A DNA stretch of 64,000 nucleotides from Otis tarda (lineage: Eukaryota; Chordata; Aves; Otidiformes; Otididae). The position numbers and the translations under genes are program-made. The stretch is from positions 47,277,963 to 47,341,962 of the forward strand of contig CM048554.1 in the NCBI GenBank assembly GCA_026413225.1, written 5' to 3'. The notes under the pieces were generated by a model, which was not told the origin of the DNA, made no database searches, and worked only from the letters and a program-made list of their open reading frames with translations. Positions 1 to 12,309 of this stretch are shown piece by piece; position 1 is the first letter of the stretch, and every line of letters begins with the position of its first letter.

Positions 1-299
1 GAGAAAGTCTTCCTCATCATGCTTCCATATAGGCCTCTGTGGATTTCTCATCCTGACCTCCCTCAGGGCACACTAATCCACGGGCACTGCTCTCACGCTT
101 TCCCTGAAGAGCGGAACCCTCCTCTGCAACAAAACACTCCAGAAATCAAATAGGCAGCTAAGAAGAAAGACAGTCCGTTTGGCAGCACCTCCGCAGTTAC
201 CTGCGAGCATTAACAGCCTTTTTCATAACTACTTCACTGCAGAAGAGGGAACAGCAGGGAGGGCTTATTTAAAACACGGCATTTACAGAGCCTCCTGGA
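1..299. other. upstream flank, nothing recognised
   Basis: I see no coding segment, RNA gene or repeat here. If the minus-strand donor at 669-664 is used, this would be the beginning of intron 1 of the divergent neighbour. Confidence 0.4.
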
Positions 300-663
300 G
301 ACGCTGGCCCCGTGGAGCGGCCTGCACCTGGCCGCGGGGAACCAGGCGCCACACTCGGCCGTGGGGCAGCCCGACGCCCGGCTCGGACAAGAGCCAAGCA
401 GCCAGCGCGGCCTGGCTTCATTTTTAACGGCAAGTGGAGAGCGGCTGCCGCCGCAGGCAGCCCGGCTGAGGCTGAGGCCCTCAGCCGCCCTCCCCCGGGC
501 CCCGCGGCGGGGAGAAAACGCCCCCCCGCCCCGCTCTGCCTCTGCCACCAGCGGGCGGGGGCTGCCGGCAGCCCAACGGCCGCCACTGCCGCACTCCCCA
601 TGGCGGGCGCGGCCTGGGAGGGGGTGGGAGGAGGAGGAAGGGGAAGGGTGGGAAGAAGCGGGC

Positions 664-722
664 ACTTACGCACGCGCGCACAGGGGAAAGGAGGGTGGGG
701 GAGGGCAGGGGGTTATTTATAG
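664..722 (-). promoter_or_regulatory. minus-strand TATA-like box and splice-donor-like site
   Basis: Read on the minus strand, 722-713 is CTATAAATAA, a good TATA match preceded by a GC-rich element. Bases 669-664 read GTAAGT, a perfect donor core. Together they could mark a non-coding first exon of a divergent transcript leaving the window at base 1. BICRAL is the expected neighbour by human synteny. An exon started from this TATA box would be only about 20 bases, so an upstream start is equally possible. Confidence 0.3.
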
Positions 723-880
723 CCCGGCCACTAATTCGGGAAGCGGGACAACGCGCCCCACGGAGCGCGGCACCTGCCGCCAGGACTCACCCCATCCCGC
801 AGAGAGGCGCCGGCCCCTTTAAAACCACAGGAGACCCCTCCCTCGGGCCCTCCTTCCCTCCCGCCGGGAGCCCCTCAGCC

Positions 881-926
881 CGCCAATCAGCGGCGGCGAC
901 GCAACAGGGGCTGCCGGCAGCCAATC
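881..926 (+). promoter_or_regulatory. TBCC: paired CCAAT boxes upstream of TBCC
   Basis: CCAAT occurs at 883-887 and 921-925, 38 bases apart and 43-85 bases before the TBCC start codon. Paired CCAAT boxes of the NF-Y type are common in CpG-island promoters lacking a TATA box. Their spacing to the start codon suggests a short TBCC 5' UTR. NF-Y binding is inferred. Confidence 0.5.
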
Positions 927-967
927 GACGGGCTGCTTAGTGACCGGAGGGGAGGTGGAGAAGCAAG

Positions 968-1993
968 ATGGAGGCAGAGAGAGAGGTGCCGGCTGCCTTC
1001 GTGGCTCCCCTGCAGCCCGAGATGGCCGCCGACGCCGTGGTACTGCCGGAGCGGCTGCAGCGGCGGGAAGCGGAGCGGCAGCAGGGCGTGGAGCGGCAGC
1101 GGCAGAAGAAGGAGGCGCAGGTGGTGAAGGAGGAGCAGAGCGAGTTCTTGATGGCCGCCTTCGCCCGGGAGCGGGAGGCCGTGGAGGCGCACCTGGCGGC
1201 GGGGCTGCTGGAGGAGGCGGCCGCCCGCCTGCAGGGGCTGCAGAAGCTGCTGACCGAGAGCGTGCGGTTCCTGGCGTCCTACGAGGTGCGGCAGGGGCAG
1301 GAGGCCGTGGCGCGGCTCCAGGCGGACCTGGCGGCCCGGCGCCAGCAGCTGCAGCCCAAGAAGAAATTCGCTTTCCGGACCCTGAAGAAAGAAGCGGCTC
1401 CGGGCAGCGAGCCGCGCCCCGCGGAGCCCGTCCGGCCTGTGGCCGCCGCGCTGTCCCCCGACCACGGCTCCGCCGAAGGGGAGCCGGGCGGGCCGCCGCT
1501 GTGCGGGTTCAGCGGCGCCGAGGACGAGGAGCTGGAGCTCGGCCCGGCTGAGCTGCTGCAGCGCGACGTGGTGCTCTCCGAGCTGCGCGGCTGCCGGGTG
1601 CGGCTCCGCGGCAACGCCAACACGCTGCGGGTGCGGGACTGCCGGGGGTGCACCGTGCTCTGCGGGCCTGTTTCCACCTCCGTGCTGGTGGACGGCTGCA
1701 GCGATTGTCTCCTGGTGCTGGCCTGCCAGCAGCTCCGCACCCATCGCACCCACGACAGCCGGTTTTACGTGCAGGTGACCAGCCGAGCTGTAATTGAGGA
1801 CTGCACTAAGGTCGCCTTCGCCCCCTACACCTGGAGCTACCCTGGCATCGAGAGAGATTTCGAGTCTTCCGGGCTGGACAGGAACAGAAACAACTGGAAC
1901 TTGGTGGATGACTTTAACTGGCTAGCGACTGACAAGCCGTCACCCAACTGGAGCCTGATCCCCCAAGAAGAGAGAATCAGTTGCTGGAACTGA
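968..1993 (+). CDS. TBCC: tubulin-folding cofactor C (TBCC), intronless
   Basis: The 341-residue frame encodes the cofactor that joins cofactors D and E with tubulin and stimulates GTP hydrolysis by beta-tubulin, releasing folded alpha/beta dimers in the cytosol. Residues about 25-130 form the charged, helical N-terminal spectrin-like domain (PERLQRREAERQ early, RLQGLQKLL near 87-95). About 131-175 is a Pro/Ala/Glu linker. About 195-341 is the C-terminal beta-helical TBCC/CARP domain, with LCGPVSTSV at 231-239 and CQQLRTH at 253-259. By alignment with human TBCC and RP2, Arg257 in that motif is the catalytic arginine finger. The C-terminus keeps the family's SSGLDR and DDFNWLA blocks. The length matches the human protein (346 aa), which is also intronless. 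The start has A at -3 and G at +4. An upstream CpG island suggests broad expression. Identification is near certain. Confidence 0.97.
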   Translation: MEAEREVPAAFVAPLQPEMAADAVVLPERLQRREAERQQGVERQRQKKEAQVVKEEQSEFLMAAFAREREAVEAHLAAGLLEEAAARLQGLQKLLTESVRFLASYEVRQGQEAVARLQADLAARRQQLQPKKKFAFRTLKKEAAPGSEPRPAEPVRPVAAALSPDHGSAEGEPGGPPLCGFSGAEDEELELGPAELLQRDVVLSELRGCRVRLRGNANTLRVRDCRGCTVLCGPVSTSVLVDGCSDCLLVLACQQLRTHRTHDSRFYVQVTSRAVIEDCTKVAFAPYTWSYPGIERDFESSGLDRNRNNWNLVDDFNWLATDKPSPNWSLIPQEERISCWN

Positions 1994-3290
1994 CAGCAGA
2001 GGCAGCTCGGTTCTGAGCAAGAAATGCTAGTGTAAACGCATTGATTCATAAACTATGAGACTTTATCCCTGATATGCCATTAAGTGATTCCATTTGGTAT
2101 TTGAGTTGTGAATTACAATGTATGACCAGATTTTCTTAAATTGAAGAATACCAGTCAAATATAGTTTACTGTCCTTACGCCAGTTGCTGCTATAATCTTT
2201 ATGTATCACTGTGGAATTTGCTAGCTACTGGAGTACCTCATTGCTGAGTTTTTTTAATTAAGGTGGGGCAAGGGGCACTGATACACAGGCAAGAGTGAGC
2301 TCTAGTAGAGCTGTTGTGCTGGTTTCACCCACCCAGCCAGGATCTGAATTAGCTGCAAGTAGTACAAGCTGTACTAGAATGTAAAGATCAAATTATTTTT
2401 CATATTTTTGTGGTTCTCAAGTTGCAGACAACGGTACACTATATCTTATGGGGGGTATGGGAGACATTGTGAGGTAGTGGGGACAAAATGTTAATTTAAA
2501 GGAGTCTAACTGAACAGTGTAGCAGACTGAGATGAATCCTAAACTATGATGTAATTATGAGGCAGGTTCTGTTGATGTGGGTGAAATCTGTAAGTTGTGT
2601 ATATCGAGGCTTTTATTTCAAATGACATAAGGCTAAAAGAAAGAAGTCTCCTAATGAACGTTTAATGCTCTCCTAGTATATTAATGATTGTTTGAAATTA
2701 ACAAACTTGTAGAGGTTATATAAGGATTTTCAGATTACAAAGGTTTAATAATGTTATGTGAAAGGATGCTTCTTCTGTGACCAATTTTAACCTGAGATGG
2801 ATAAAATGAGTGCTTTGAATGTACTTCTGTACATTAAGTGCTGACTAACATTAGAGAAGCTAGTTAAACTGTGCTACTGCAGTCTGAAACTTCACGGGAT
2901 AGATGTTCAGGTATGTCCTACTAGTCATTTCGTCTGTCTGCTGGACACTAGGCTTTGTGGTGCTGTGATCTTAATTTACAGCACCCTGCTACTGTATAAG
3001 TGCAGTGTTGACAGAGGGAGTCAGTAAAATGGGAAGATGAGGTGCTGTATTCCAGTTCCAAAGTTCCATGTTATCTCGCATAAAGTGCACAGTAAGTTAA
3101 GTCTCATTTCTTCACTCCTGCTAAACAAATTTTAAAAAAAATTATCAGCATTATGGAATACAATGTTTTTACAGTGCCCTGTTTGTGAAGCAACCACTAT
3201 CCATACATAAAGTATACATAGTAGTTCTAGGTTTCCAAAACCACTCCTTAAATTGTAACATGTTACAATAAATCATTGTTTATCTTGCTT
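1994..3290 (+). other. TBCC: probable TBCC 3' UTR
   Basis: Base composition drops sharply to AT-rich after the TBCC stop. The first clear AATAAA downstream is at 3268-3273, so a 3' UTR of about 1.3 kb is possible. The end is inferred from this signal alone; shorter variants cannot be excluded. Confidence 0.35.
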
Positions 3291-6200
3291 AGGAATCAGC
3301 TTAGAGTTGTATTTTAAAACTGCAAAATATTTATGCTGCACTAACATCATATGTGCCTCTAACAGAAAGTGAATACTAACTGAACCATAAAAACTGCATA
3401 ATTGCTATGATGAATACTTGAAACTTCGCTTGAGTACTTGGCTGGTTTTGAGCAGAGAAACTTAGACAAGTTGTTTTCAGCATAGGTAGTTTAAAAGAGG
3501 AGGAAAATAAGGGAATTTTTATACATTCTTCACAACTTTGTTTTGTTTACTTCTGTTAATGTATACTTTCACTGAATTGGATTTTGCACTTCAAATATAT
3601 CTGTTTTATTTAAGTTGTCCTTTTATTAATTATTCTTCTTTGCGTTGACAGCATTATAAAAATATATAAAGAAAACACCCTTAGTCTTGCTTTAATATAT
3701 GTAATTTTGAATATCTATTGTTAAAGGGGCGTAATCAGATGAGGCTCTTAAGTATCTTAATTTTAACACATCCACCTTAGAACAGACCCTGATTTTTAGT
3801 TAATCTTTCTTCCCCACATATCCTGGTAGTGACAAATCAATCCCCTTAGCATCCTCTAGTCCTGGGATTGCAAACTGCTCAGCTTGTGAAAAGTTATAGA
3901 AATGCCTTTGTTCTGCTAGCCAAAAGCTATAAATGTTAAAGTTTAGTTACTGTGTTGGTGGACACTGGCAAATCTAGAAATTGAGGTGCTACTGCTAGGC
4001 TGTAGCAGGTGTCAGACGTGCACTTCTCAGCACACTTCAAACTGGCATGTGCATTCCTGCCTTACCTCTTGGTCCACAGCATGCAATATTGCCTGAATAA
4101 ACAGAGCATGAGTCAAAACAAGGAAATTTAGACTTCAATTTCAGTCTGAAAATGCTTCTCTAGTGATACTTTTCAGAGATCAGTTATTGACATCTCAGTT
4201 CACAAGGATTTTTTTTCCCCTTGAAAGACTTAACTTGTTGAACCAAAATTATTAGGTAATACTCTTCAGGAACATGACTTCAGAGGAGACTGCTGAAGAT
4301 GTTCTGGACAACTGCTTTCCCTTAAAGAGTTATCTGTACCTTTGTAATACAAAACAGGTAACTGAATCTTGGTCCCAACACGACATGAGACAAGAAAGTT
4401 CAATCTGAGAACAGCGCGCTTACACGCGATTTGTAGTTCTAAGTATATACCTTCATATGCCTGTATACACACACAGACTTGCATGTGTTTTCATGCACCT
4501 TTTTTAAATGTGAATTTCCTGATGTAGAATCGTACTAGGAGAAATTCAAAAGTCTTTTGAAACAGAAGTATGTGATGTTAATAGTAATGCAGTATGTGAA
4601 CACAAATTATGCACTAGGAAAGGTTTGTTGGTGTTGATGGATCCATCAGTATAGAAATATGAATATGGATAGGCTCCATCAGTATAGAAATCACAACTTT
4701 TTCAGGTCTGGAAGAGAGAGAAATACCTGAGCATTTCTATCTAATTATTTTAACATCACTATAATATTTTTTATTAAAAATACATATGGAAAAGGAAGTC
4801 ACAACTGGTATAAACACTAGCATGCTGTCATCTGTGTCTCCCAGAATAAACACTTCCTCCTGACAACACCAGTGCAGAGCTTGTCTGTGACTAACCTGTG
4901 CTTTAACGCCCAGCATTCTGCTAGCCCTTGTAGGTAGGAAAAAATTAAAATGGCAAGCGAGTGAGAGAATATTAGCTGATAGCCCAAAAGTACAGCTACT
5001 CATTTGAGAATCTATTTTCCAGTTGCATCTAGTGGAAAGTGGTAACTCAGGTGCACAGAGAATTATATACTCATTAAATTTCTACAAAAGTATTTAAAAG
5101 CATGATAGGAGTAGGTATATATATATATAATGTTTTACAGGATAGTTAGATGTATGTAATATGTATGTAAAATTTCTCAGCTATTTCTTAAACTAATTTC
5201 TTAGCATCTATTTTCTTAGATGGAAAAAAAAATATTTTTATGTTGACACATACTCAAACTAATGCTCTGGAAAGAAGATGTTCAGGATACTTTGGCAGCT
5301 GTAGATTACAGAGTTGTCTGGACCAAGTTGCCGTTGGAGCTACTTACAGAGTAAATGCTAAACGCAGAAAGTCTGAAAGTCTAGTCCACAGTCTTTGTAG
5401 CTTCATCGTATTTCTTTACCTTTTGACCTCAACTGACAAGGCATCAGAAAAATTGCTTCCTGTCTGCAGGTGAGACTTAAGCTGTTTGTTCATGAGGTCA
5501 AAACCGTATTTTAAGTATGGAAGCAATGAAACAGTTTTACTGAGAGTGTCTGGTTTCAACAAGTGGGGAATTTTGTACTATCTTGTCTCTAGATGACTTG
5601 ATGATGGAGCACCTCATACATCACACTGAAGCTTTCCTCTTCAAGGAAAGTAAGGAGTGTCGTGATGTGCCCTGAGCTACCAGCAGCAAGTAGCCAGGTT
5701 CCTGAATTCCCCATCCGAAGCTTGTGACTGAGAAATATGCAGAGGGAAGGCTAGGCAGAGTTTGTGCGGCAGCTGGTTTGAGGAGATGTTCCAGGCTGTC
5801 TCTATTCTCCTGGGTCAAGGAGACTTTCAGTGCCCGCCGGATCAGAGCCGCTTTGTCTCCCTGCTAATCGCAGCTTGGAGAAAGGAGGGCGGCACATGCT
5901 CAATTTCTTCCCTCGGAGCGATAAGGAATGCTGACATGAAGAAAATGCCTAGCAGCCTCTTCGAGGCCAGGAGCCAGGATTGCTTTGTCTCTAACCTGCT
6001 AGAGAGAGCTTGCAAAAATCCCCTTCCCCAGAGACCCACGGGAGAAGAGGTACTTTGCTCGAGAGGCTTTGTGCAAGCGTGCGCACTGAGCAGGTTTCGT
6101 GGCCGAGCGTGGAGCAGGTAAAACCAGGCTCACGTCTTGCTCCAGGATCGGCCAGAGCCATCAGAACAGCTGTGAAAACAAGCTGGTTTCAAACTGCTGT

Positions 6201-9200
6201 GCCTAGCGGCAAGAAGAAGGACTAAAAGCACAGGGCAAAGGAGAAGACAGTTCAAGGAGCCCATTGAACCTGCGTGTTCAAGGACGGTAATTCCCCAGCC
6301 AGTTAAGAAGGGGGAGTGCCAGGAGCTAGGTCTGGTTGCTGCCTGCCATCCCGCAGCGGTGCTCAGCCAGCCATACCAGGGCTGGCCGGCCGTGAAGCGG
6401 TGGCACCGCCAGCACTGCTTTGCCTCTCTCCACGGCAGTTTGTCGGTGTGACCCACCGGTTGGCCAGATTCACGTAACCTTCATAACACAAGACTGAAGC
6501 CAGCAAAGTCTCCTCAAGAACTTAAGCTCTGGTTTGCGGTTCACGGCCACCAAGAAGCTTTTTTAATACGTATCCTAAATAAATTAATTTTGCTAGGCAT
6601 TAGAAGGGGCTGAAAAAAAACACCTGCCAAGGACATGCTTATGAACACCTTATAAGCATCAACCCTGTAAAACTAGGTGCAAATTAGCCCTGAATAGAGG
6701 GCTCATTGGCAGAAAGGTAGAAAGTTTCTAAACAGTGTGGGCAATTGAGGTGTGGAGCCATTTTGCACAGGGAGTCACAAGAGCATATTCTTATTTAAAC
6801 CTTTTTGAAAGACGGCCTGGCTGGACAGCCCTCCTCCAGCTGACAGCCTTGCTGAAATCTCTAAAGCCAGTGAAACTTCCTTAGCTCACCACAGCACTGT
6901 AATGCAACCTTTTAAAGCTCATATGTGTCTGTGAATAAAATAAAACCATTTTATGCAAAAAATACACAACAATGAACCCATAAAAGAAAATTGAGACAGT
7001 TCCTTGGCGCTACAGAGAGCTTTGAATATTAGCATTTGTTGAGGCTGGGAGAGGTAGCACAGACCAAAGCTTGCCTCCAGAGAAGCAACTGAGAGCTTTG
7101 CTGCTTCTTCCAGTGAGGCCACCATCTCACCTGGATGTCCTATCCCCAGAGGGACCAACCCCCTCAGTTCCCGCAGGGGCACAGGCATTTCCCTCTCTCT
7201 GCACCTGCTTTCTCTGAATACCTGGAACAAAACGGAGTTATTTGCATTCCCTCTTTATCCCACCTCCTTTCATTTCAGTAGATTCTGATGTGGGCTCTAG
7301 CAAAATTGCTCTGTGAAAAAGCAGGTAAGAAATAGTGCATAAGTCAATTTCTTACACACTTTAATGCTTTATATTTTTGAGGGCTTGGATTTTTTATTTT
7401 TTTATTAGGTGGGGTTTTTAAAAGCTTCTTCCTACTCAGGCAATAGCTATATTTGGACAAGGATCAAATATCAGTGGCTTTACCTAGTATTACAAAATAC
7501 TTTGGAATTCTTTAATGGATTTTTTTTTTTGTGAATACATAACAGTCATCCTCCCTTCATAAACATCCTACTTCTGTCTTTCCAAGTAGATTTCTCCCAG
7601 CACGTAAGAGTGGGATCTGAGGGAAGGCTTGTTGGATTTGAGAACTGTATGCAGACAAGTACATTTCTTAACTTCCTTTATGCTTCATCCGTTTGCTGCT
7701 CTGGCCCGTTACCTCCTACTTTCCATCAAGCTCTCCCCACTTCTTCTGACTGTGGCCTTTTTTCCGTGCAGCCTTCCTGTTACAGCCATCGGATCTGCAC
7801 AAGAGAGCTCGTAGCCTGTACTGTACTAAAAGGCCAATTTCATCACATACAAAGAAAGATATGAATAGCAAGAAAAAATAAAATCTGTGCAACTTGCGGA
7901 ATTTCAGCATTTCCATTCACATCGTGGTCTGATTTGTCTGACTTACTTCAGGATCCATCTGTTGTGCTGAGATGTTTTCCAGGAGTAATGACTATTGTAA
8001 GCCTTTCGTAAACTTCTTTCAATTCCCAAGATATTTCCTTCCTGTTTCTGCAAGTACAGACGTCAATTTATAACTCTTATTCTTTCAGCAGTGAACACTG
8101 CACCCCAGACATCACAGTAATACAAATAAATACTCATAATGAGCGTCTTGGGGGGGGGCAATGAAAACCTCTGTTTTCTGAACACATCACCCATACTGTG
8201 GATAAAGATGGCTGAAATGCTGGGAACTCCCCAGAGCAAAACCATGCTAAAACCCCTAAGGTGTGCTCCAGCGTAGTTTAGGAGCCATGGGATCCGGTGG
8301 ATCAGATCGCCCTTCCCAAGGTAAAAAACAAGTAGTGAATTTAATGACTTGCCTCTGCTTCCAGCCTCAGGACCTGCAGTCACCTCACATACCTCAAAAG
8401 TAGCAGCCTACCAAGTTACTTGTGTACACAGGAGGGGAAAAAAAAGTCATAAATCAGACCTTTTCTCCGCCTATTAATCACACAATGTGGTACAGCCATT
8501 TTATTGTGTTGTTCCTCAGGAGTGTCCCTGTATATGCTGCACTGTTACAAATGCAAGCCAAACCATAAACTACAGAGCATAAAACCCCCTCTTATCTTTA
8601 CACAATAACTTCCTATCATAGGTAAAACCAGACATCTTCCTCCTTGCAATGAAACCTAACCACTTCTAAGGAAAGAAAAGAAAAAAGAAGCCAAGAAAGC
8701 CACATGTTTCATAGCACAGAGCAGTGTAAAAGAAAGATTGGGCTAGGCAATTATTTTTTTTTTACAGACTAAGAGCCTTTCTATAGTTTAGGCACATGGG
8801 ATATACCTATCTAAAGGCATTTTGCCTTTTATGTCTCATATTCCAGAAGACAGAAGGAACACAGTTGGTCCAGGACTGGGCAGCAGACTGTATAGTAAAT
8901 ACAATATTTTTAATGTCTGCATTAAAACCAGGTTTTTCCTCCCTCCTAGTATTAACTGGTAAGTTTGTAGCTTATATTTAGTTTAGCAGGCATAGGTTTT
9001 TGGAAAGGTATCAATATTGTATTGTTATCCACATAAATCATATTTTTAACAATATTTTGAACTCGAACACATTCATGGTGAGTTTTAGCAGATCAATAAT
9101 CATTTGAATATTTTATTCTGCCACTTTCTTCTCCAAAATGGTGTATGAATTATACATTTGAGTTAATATGCAATCTCTGAGGAGGCCATTAACTCAAACA

Positions 9201-11900
9201 TTCTGCAATTAGCTTTTGTCTGCTATGGGTCAGTTGCAGTATTTTCTATTTGAAGTAGAAAGCAATAATAAACCTGCTGGATTAAAGGCCAGTCCCACCC
9301 CAGATAAAGATTTGTAAGAAAAGCAGATGCTAGGCAAAAGCAGTTTTCTCTGTTGTACTGTCTACACCCCAAAACACTTCTTGATGATCCCCCATAACCT
9401 TTCTCTTCCTTAGGCTGCTCTGCTTGAGACAGCCCTCAGCTCACCAGTTTGTGCTGAAGCTTGCACAGCTCTGTCTCTGGGATAAGCAGAAAGCATTAAC
9501 TCCCCACTTTTAAAAGTGTTAACGTCATTTTTTGAAGGAAAAGTCAGAATATAGCATATGATTTACTGTTGAAGTCCCCTTTAAAGCTGCCAGGCATGGT
9601 GAGTTAACTTGATAGGTGGGTAGTTTTTGCCACTGGAAGTCCCCAGCTGGTACTGAACTATTGACACTACTTAAATAAACAGCAGATTTCCAAATCTGGG
9701 TTCTTTTGGTTGTGTTGATTGCTCTCTGTGATGACTTTAAAGGTACCACCTGAAGTCTTAAAGGTCTAATTAATACCTGAGTGTCCCTTCCTGAGCATCA
9801 GGTGAATCATTGATCATCTCCCAGGAAACACTAACTATTTAGGAGTGATTTATTAGGACTCCTCCTGTTGCCTTTGTTTAAGGAGAAGAGTAAATTTGGA
9901 GGGATCTATGAGCCCTGAAGCATATGCTGTGTTTTATTTCACTACTTTTTTTCCTGAATTAACAGGGAAGACCCTAGAGCATACAGTGATGTGGGTTTCC
10001 TGCATACGATTTATCATGGACATCTGAATTTTAATTATTAAGGTAGCAGGTATTCAGACTGTCATCTGTGCTCCTGAACACAAACTTCTCCATACCCAGA
10101 GCAGCACCAGGCTTACATCTGCTGTGGGCAGGTTTACTATTTCTTGTTCTATTAATTGAACTGCAGAACATATTTCACTGTATATCCTCGTGATCCACCT
10201 ACCCCATAGAAAAGTCTTTTCCGCTTGAGCTAGAGTTCCACTCTGCCATCACTGACAATAAAGGAAATAGTTTCAGTTTCGTTTATCTAGAATTAACTTC
10301 AGGCTGTCAGATAAATACACCCTCCAAACTATCCCGTTTTTCCTAGCTGAGCCCTGGAGGAGTCCGTGAAATGCAGTGACGTGCGCTGCATGCTTATGGA
10401 ATATTTTGCTGAGAAGCCAGGAGAGATGTTTTTTTCAGTGCTGTGGCTTATTGCACAGAAATATTTAACAGTCTTTCCCAAGAAACAGCACTTTTCATCC
10501 ACCTCATGGCAAGCAGAGAGAATAGCCCCTGATGGATAATTGCCTTCCTCCTCTGCTCTTACACACTCACCCTTCACCTGCAAGGGCAGTGGCAAAGCAA
10601 ACAACCGGGGCCAAGTCCATGGCAAAAACCTCCCATTAGCGCTGGACAGCCTTTGGCCTTACTGAAGAGACCCCTGGCATCCCAGCATCTCAAACAGTAA
10701 CTGAGCAGCATCCGCAGTACCACACAGCAGCAGACTATCAAAATGCTATATTTTTTTTGTGCTTCTTTTTTTTTAAAAAAAAGTTATTATTTTTTACACT
10801 TGCCTTCCTGCTGGGCGGGTCCCTTCACCTGTCCCTCGGGGCTGGTGCAGCACGCAGCTGGCGGGCAGTAGGGGATGCCCCCAGGGCACTCGGGCGGCAG
10901 CGGGTCAGGGTAGGTCAGGACAGGGCAGAGCCTCCCAGTCCCTCTCCTGGGGCTGCTCCGTTCTCACCTGTGGCGTTAGCACCTGTGCCCTCACACACCT
11001 GCAACTTCATTTTGCCTTGCTTGAGGTTGCCTGAGGTTAATTTTGCAGTGCTGTGGCCAGCACAGGGCTTTCCCAATAGCTCTGAGCCTCTGCAGGGCTT
11101 AGAGGGAACAGGAGGTGATATTTTGGAGCAAGTAAAACTCCTGAAGCACTGGAAAGAGCAAAGCCCAGCATCCATGCTTGCCTGAAATGGCTGCATGGCA
11201 TAAGGAGGAAGGCCACCTTGAAGAAGAGGGTTGCATCCCTCCTTTTCTGCCCACTACAGCGTGAAAGCAAAGCCAGTCTGCAGGTTCCTCTGCAGACCTT
11301 GAGGACCCTAGGGGTGCCTCCTTTGCACTGACTGGTGACAATGGTTCCAGGGTCCCTCCCCAGCCGCTGGATCGAGTTCCTCCCTGGTGTAAGCTCCCAG
11401 GTCTCCTTGGGCAGCCCTACTCCCCTCCCTGGCCCGGTGATTATCCAGTAAGCTGCTCATGTCAGCTCGCTTTTTTATAAAAGCATCTCCAGATTTCAGC
11501 CTGGGTTTTTTTTATTGAGTTTCCCTGAGCTTTTCCTTTCTCCTTCCCTCCTGCCAAGGCCCAGAGATGGTACAAGCCCTGGAAGTAAATAAAAAATGCC
11601 AAGCTTAGGTTTTTAGGTCACTGTAAACTATATGCTTATCTGCTCCAAGAACACATAAGCCATGAGATGTCATCTTGGGTCAACATAGAAGGATAAGGGC
11701 TAGAAAGGTGGGTTTGGCTGTAGATATTAATAAATCAGGATCACGTAGGGGAAGTGTATTTTTGTATTCAAGCAGACTTTTTAATCTCAGAGCTCTCTTC
11801 CTTTTTCTTCAAAGGATCCATATTCTTCTGACAACAAAGTTCTTTTTATATCTCTGGGTTTTCACATTCTGCCCAGCAGCCTATCATAAGAAAGCACAAA
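3291..11900. other. TBCC-PRPH2 intergenic region, no recognised gene
   Basis: About 8.6 kb of mostly AT-rich DNA. I recognise no protein family in either strand. Small items include a tandemly repeated 16-mer around 4650 and 4678, a (TA)n tract near 5115-5129, and GC-richer patches at about 5750-6450 and 10800-11450. Open frames in those patches overlap on both strands and show no family signature. Confidence 0.6.
5114..5130. repeat. (TA)n microsatellite
   Basis: A short uninterrupted TA dinucleotide run lies in intergenic DNA. It is probably polymorphic; no function is inferred. Confidence 0.8.
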
Positions 11901-11921
11901 TCTACTAAATAGTAAAATGAG

Positions 11922-12120
11922 GGATTATTTCCACTCATCTGTTGACAGACATTTCTCCAAATTGGATCAAATGATTAAAGGTATTAGAATGACGTCTTGC
12001 AGATCCAGATCAAATCATTTGAAACCTTGAGACTGTTTCTCCTTTGCTTGGAAGGAACCACCAGAAATAGTTGTAGGTGCTAATTGCCCATTATTCTCAC
12101 TAATGTGAAATTGCTAATTG
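11922..12120 (+). promoter_or_regulatory. PRPH2: candidate photoreceptor homeodomain sites upstream of PRPH2
   Basis: GGATTA at 11922-11927 matches the core bound by CRX/OTX factors. CTAATTG occurs twice, at 12080-12086 and 12114-12120. It is the complement of CAATTAG, the PCE-1/Ret-1 element known from photoreceptor gene promoters. The pair is 34 bases apart and about 190-230 bases before the PRPH2 start codon. Binding is inferred from motif and position only; such short motifs also occur by chance. Confidence 0.4.
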
Positions 12121-12309
12121 GGATCTTTGAATATTTTACTTGCTTGAATCCTAACTGGGGGAGCTCAAGATGGCAGGACCATGCAGTGGCTCGTTTCCCG
12201 CCGTGCCGTTCGGGGTCTCTTCCAACGCCTGAATGGTTCTTCCTCGAGCCGCTTACGCTGAGAAGAGGGGTCTAGGCAGCAAAACCTTCCAACATTTCAC
12301 ATTTCCAGG

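Larger units (their letters stand above)
300..1700. promoter_or_regulatory. TBCC: CpG island over TBCC promoter and 5' CDS
   Basis: This interval is very GC-rich with many CpG dinucleotides and stands out from the AT-rich remainder of the window. It covers the upstream region of TBCC and most of its coding sequence. That is typical of a housekeeping promoter. In mammals TBCC is divergent from BICRAL, so the island may serve both directions. The limits are estimated by eye. Confidence 0.8.

Noticed and set aside
940-1551. 203-codon plus-strand open frame in a second frame over TBCC
   Set aside because: Low-complexity Gly/Ala/Arg translation overlapping TBCC in another frame. The TBCC frame is clearly the coding one.
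887-1753. 288-codon minus-strand open frame over TBCC
   Set aside because: It is the antisense shadow of the GC-rich TBCC coding sequence. Its Leu/Arg/Gln/Pro-rich composition follows from TBCC codon use, and it has no recognisable domain.
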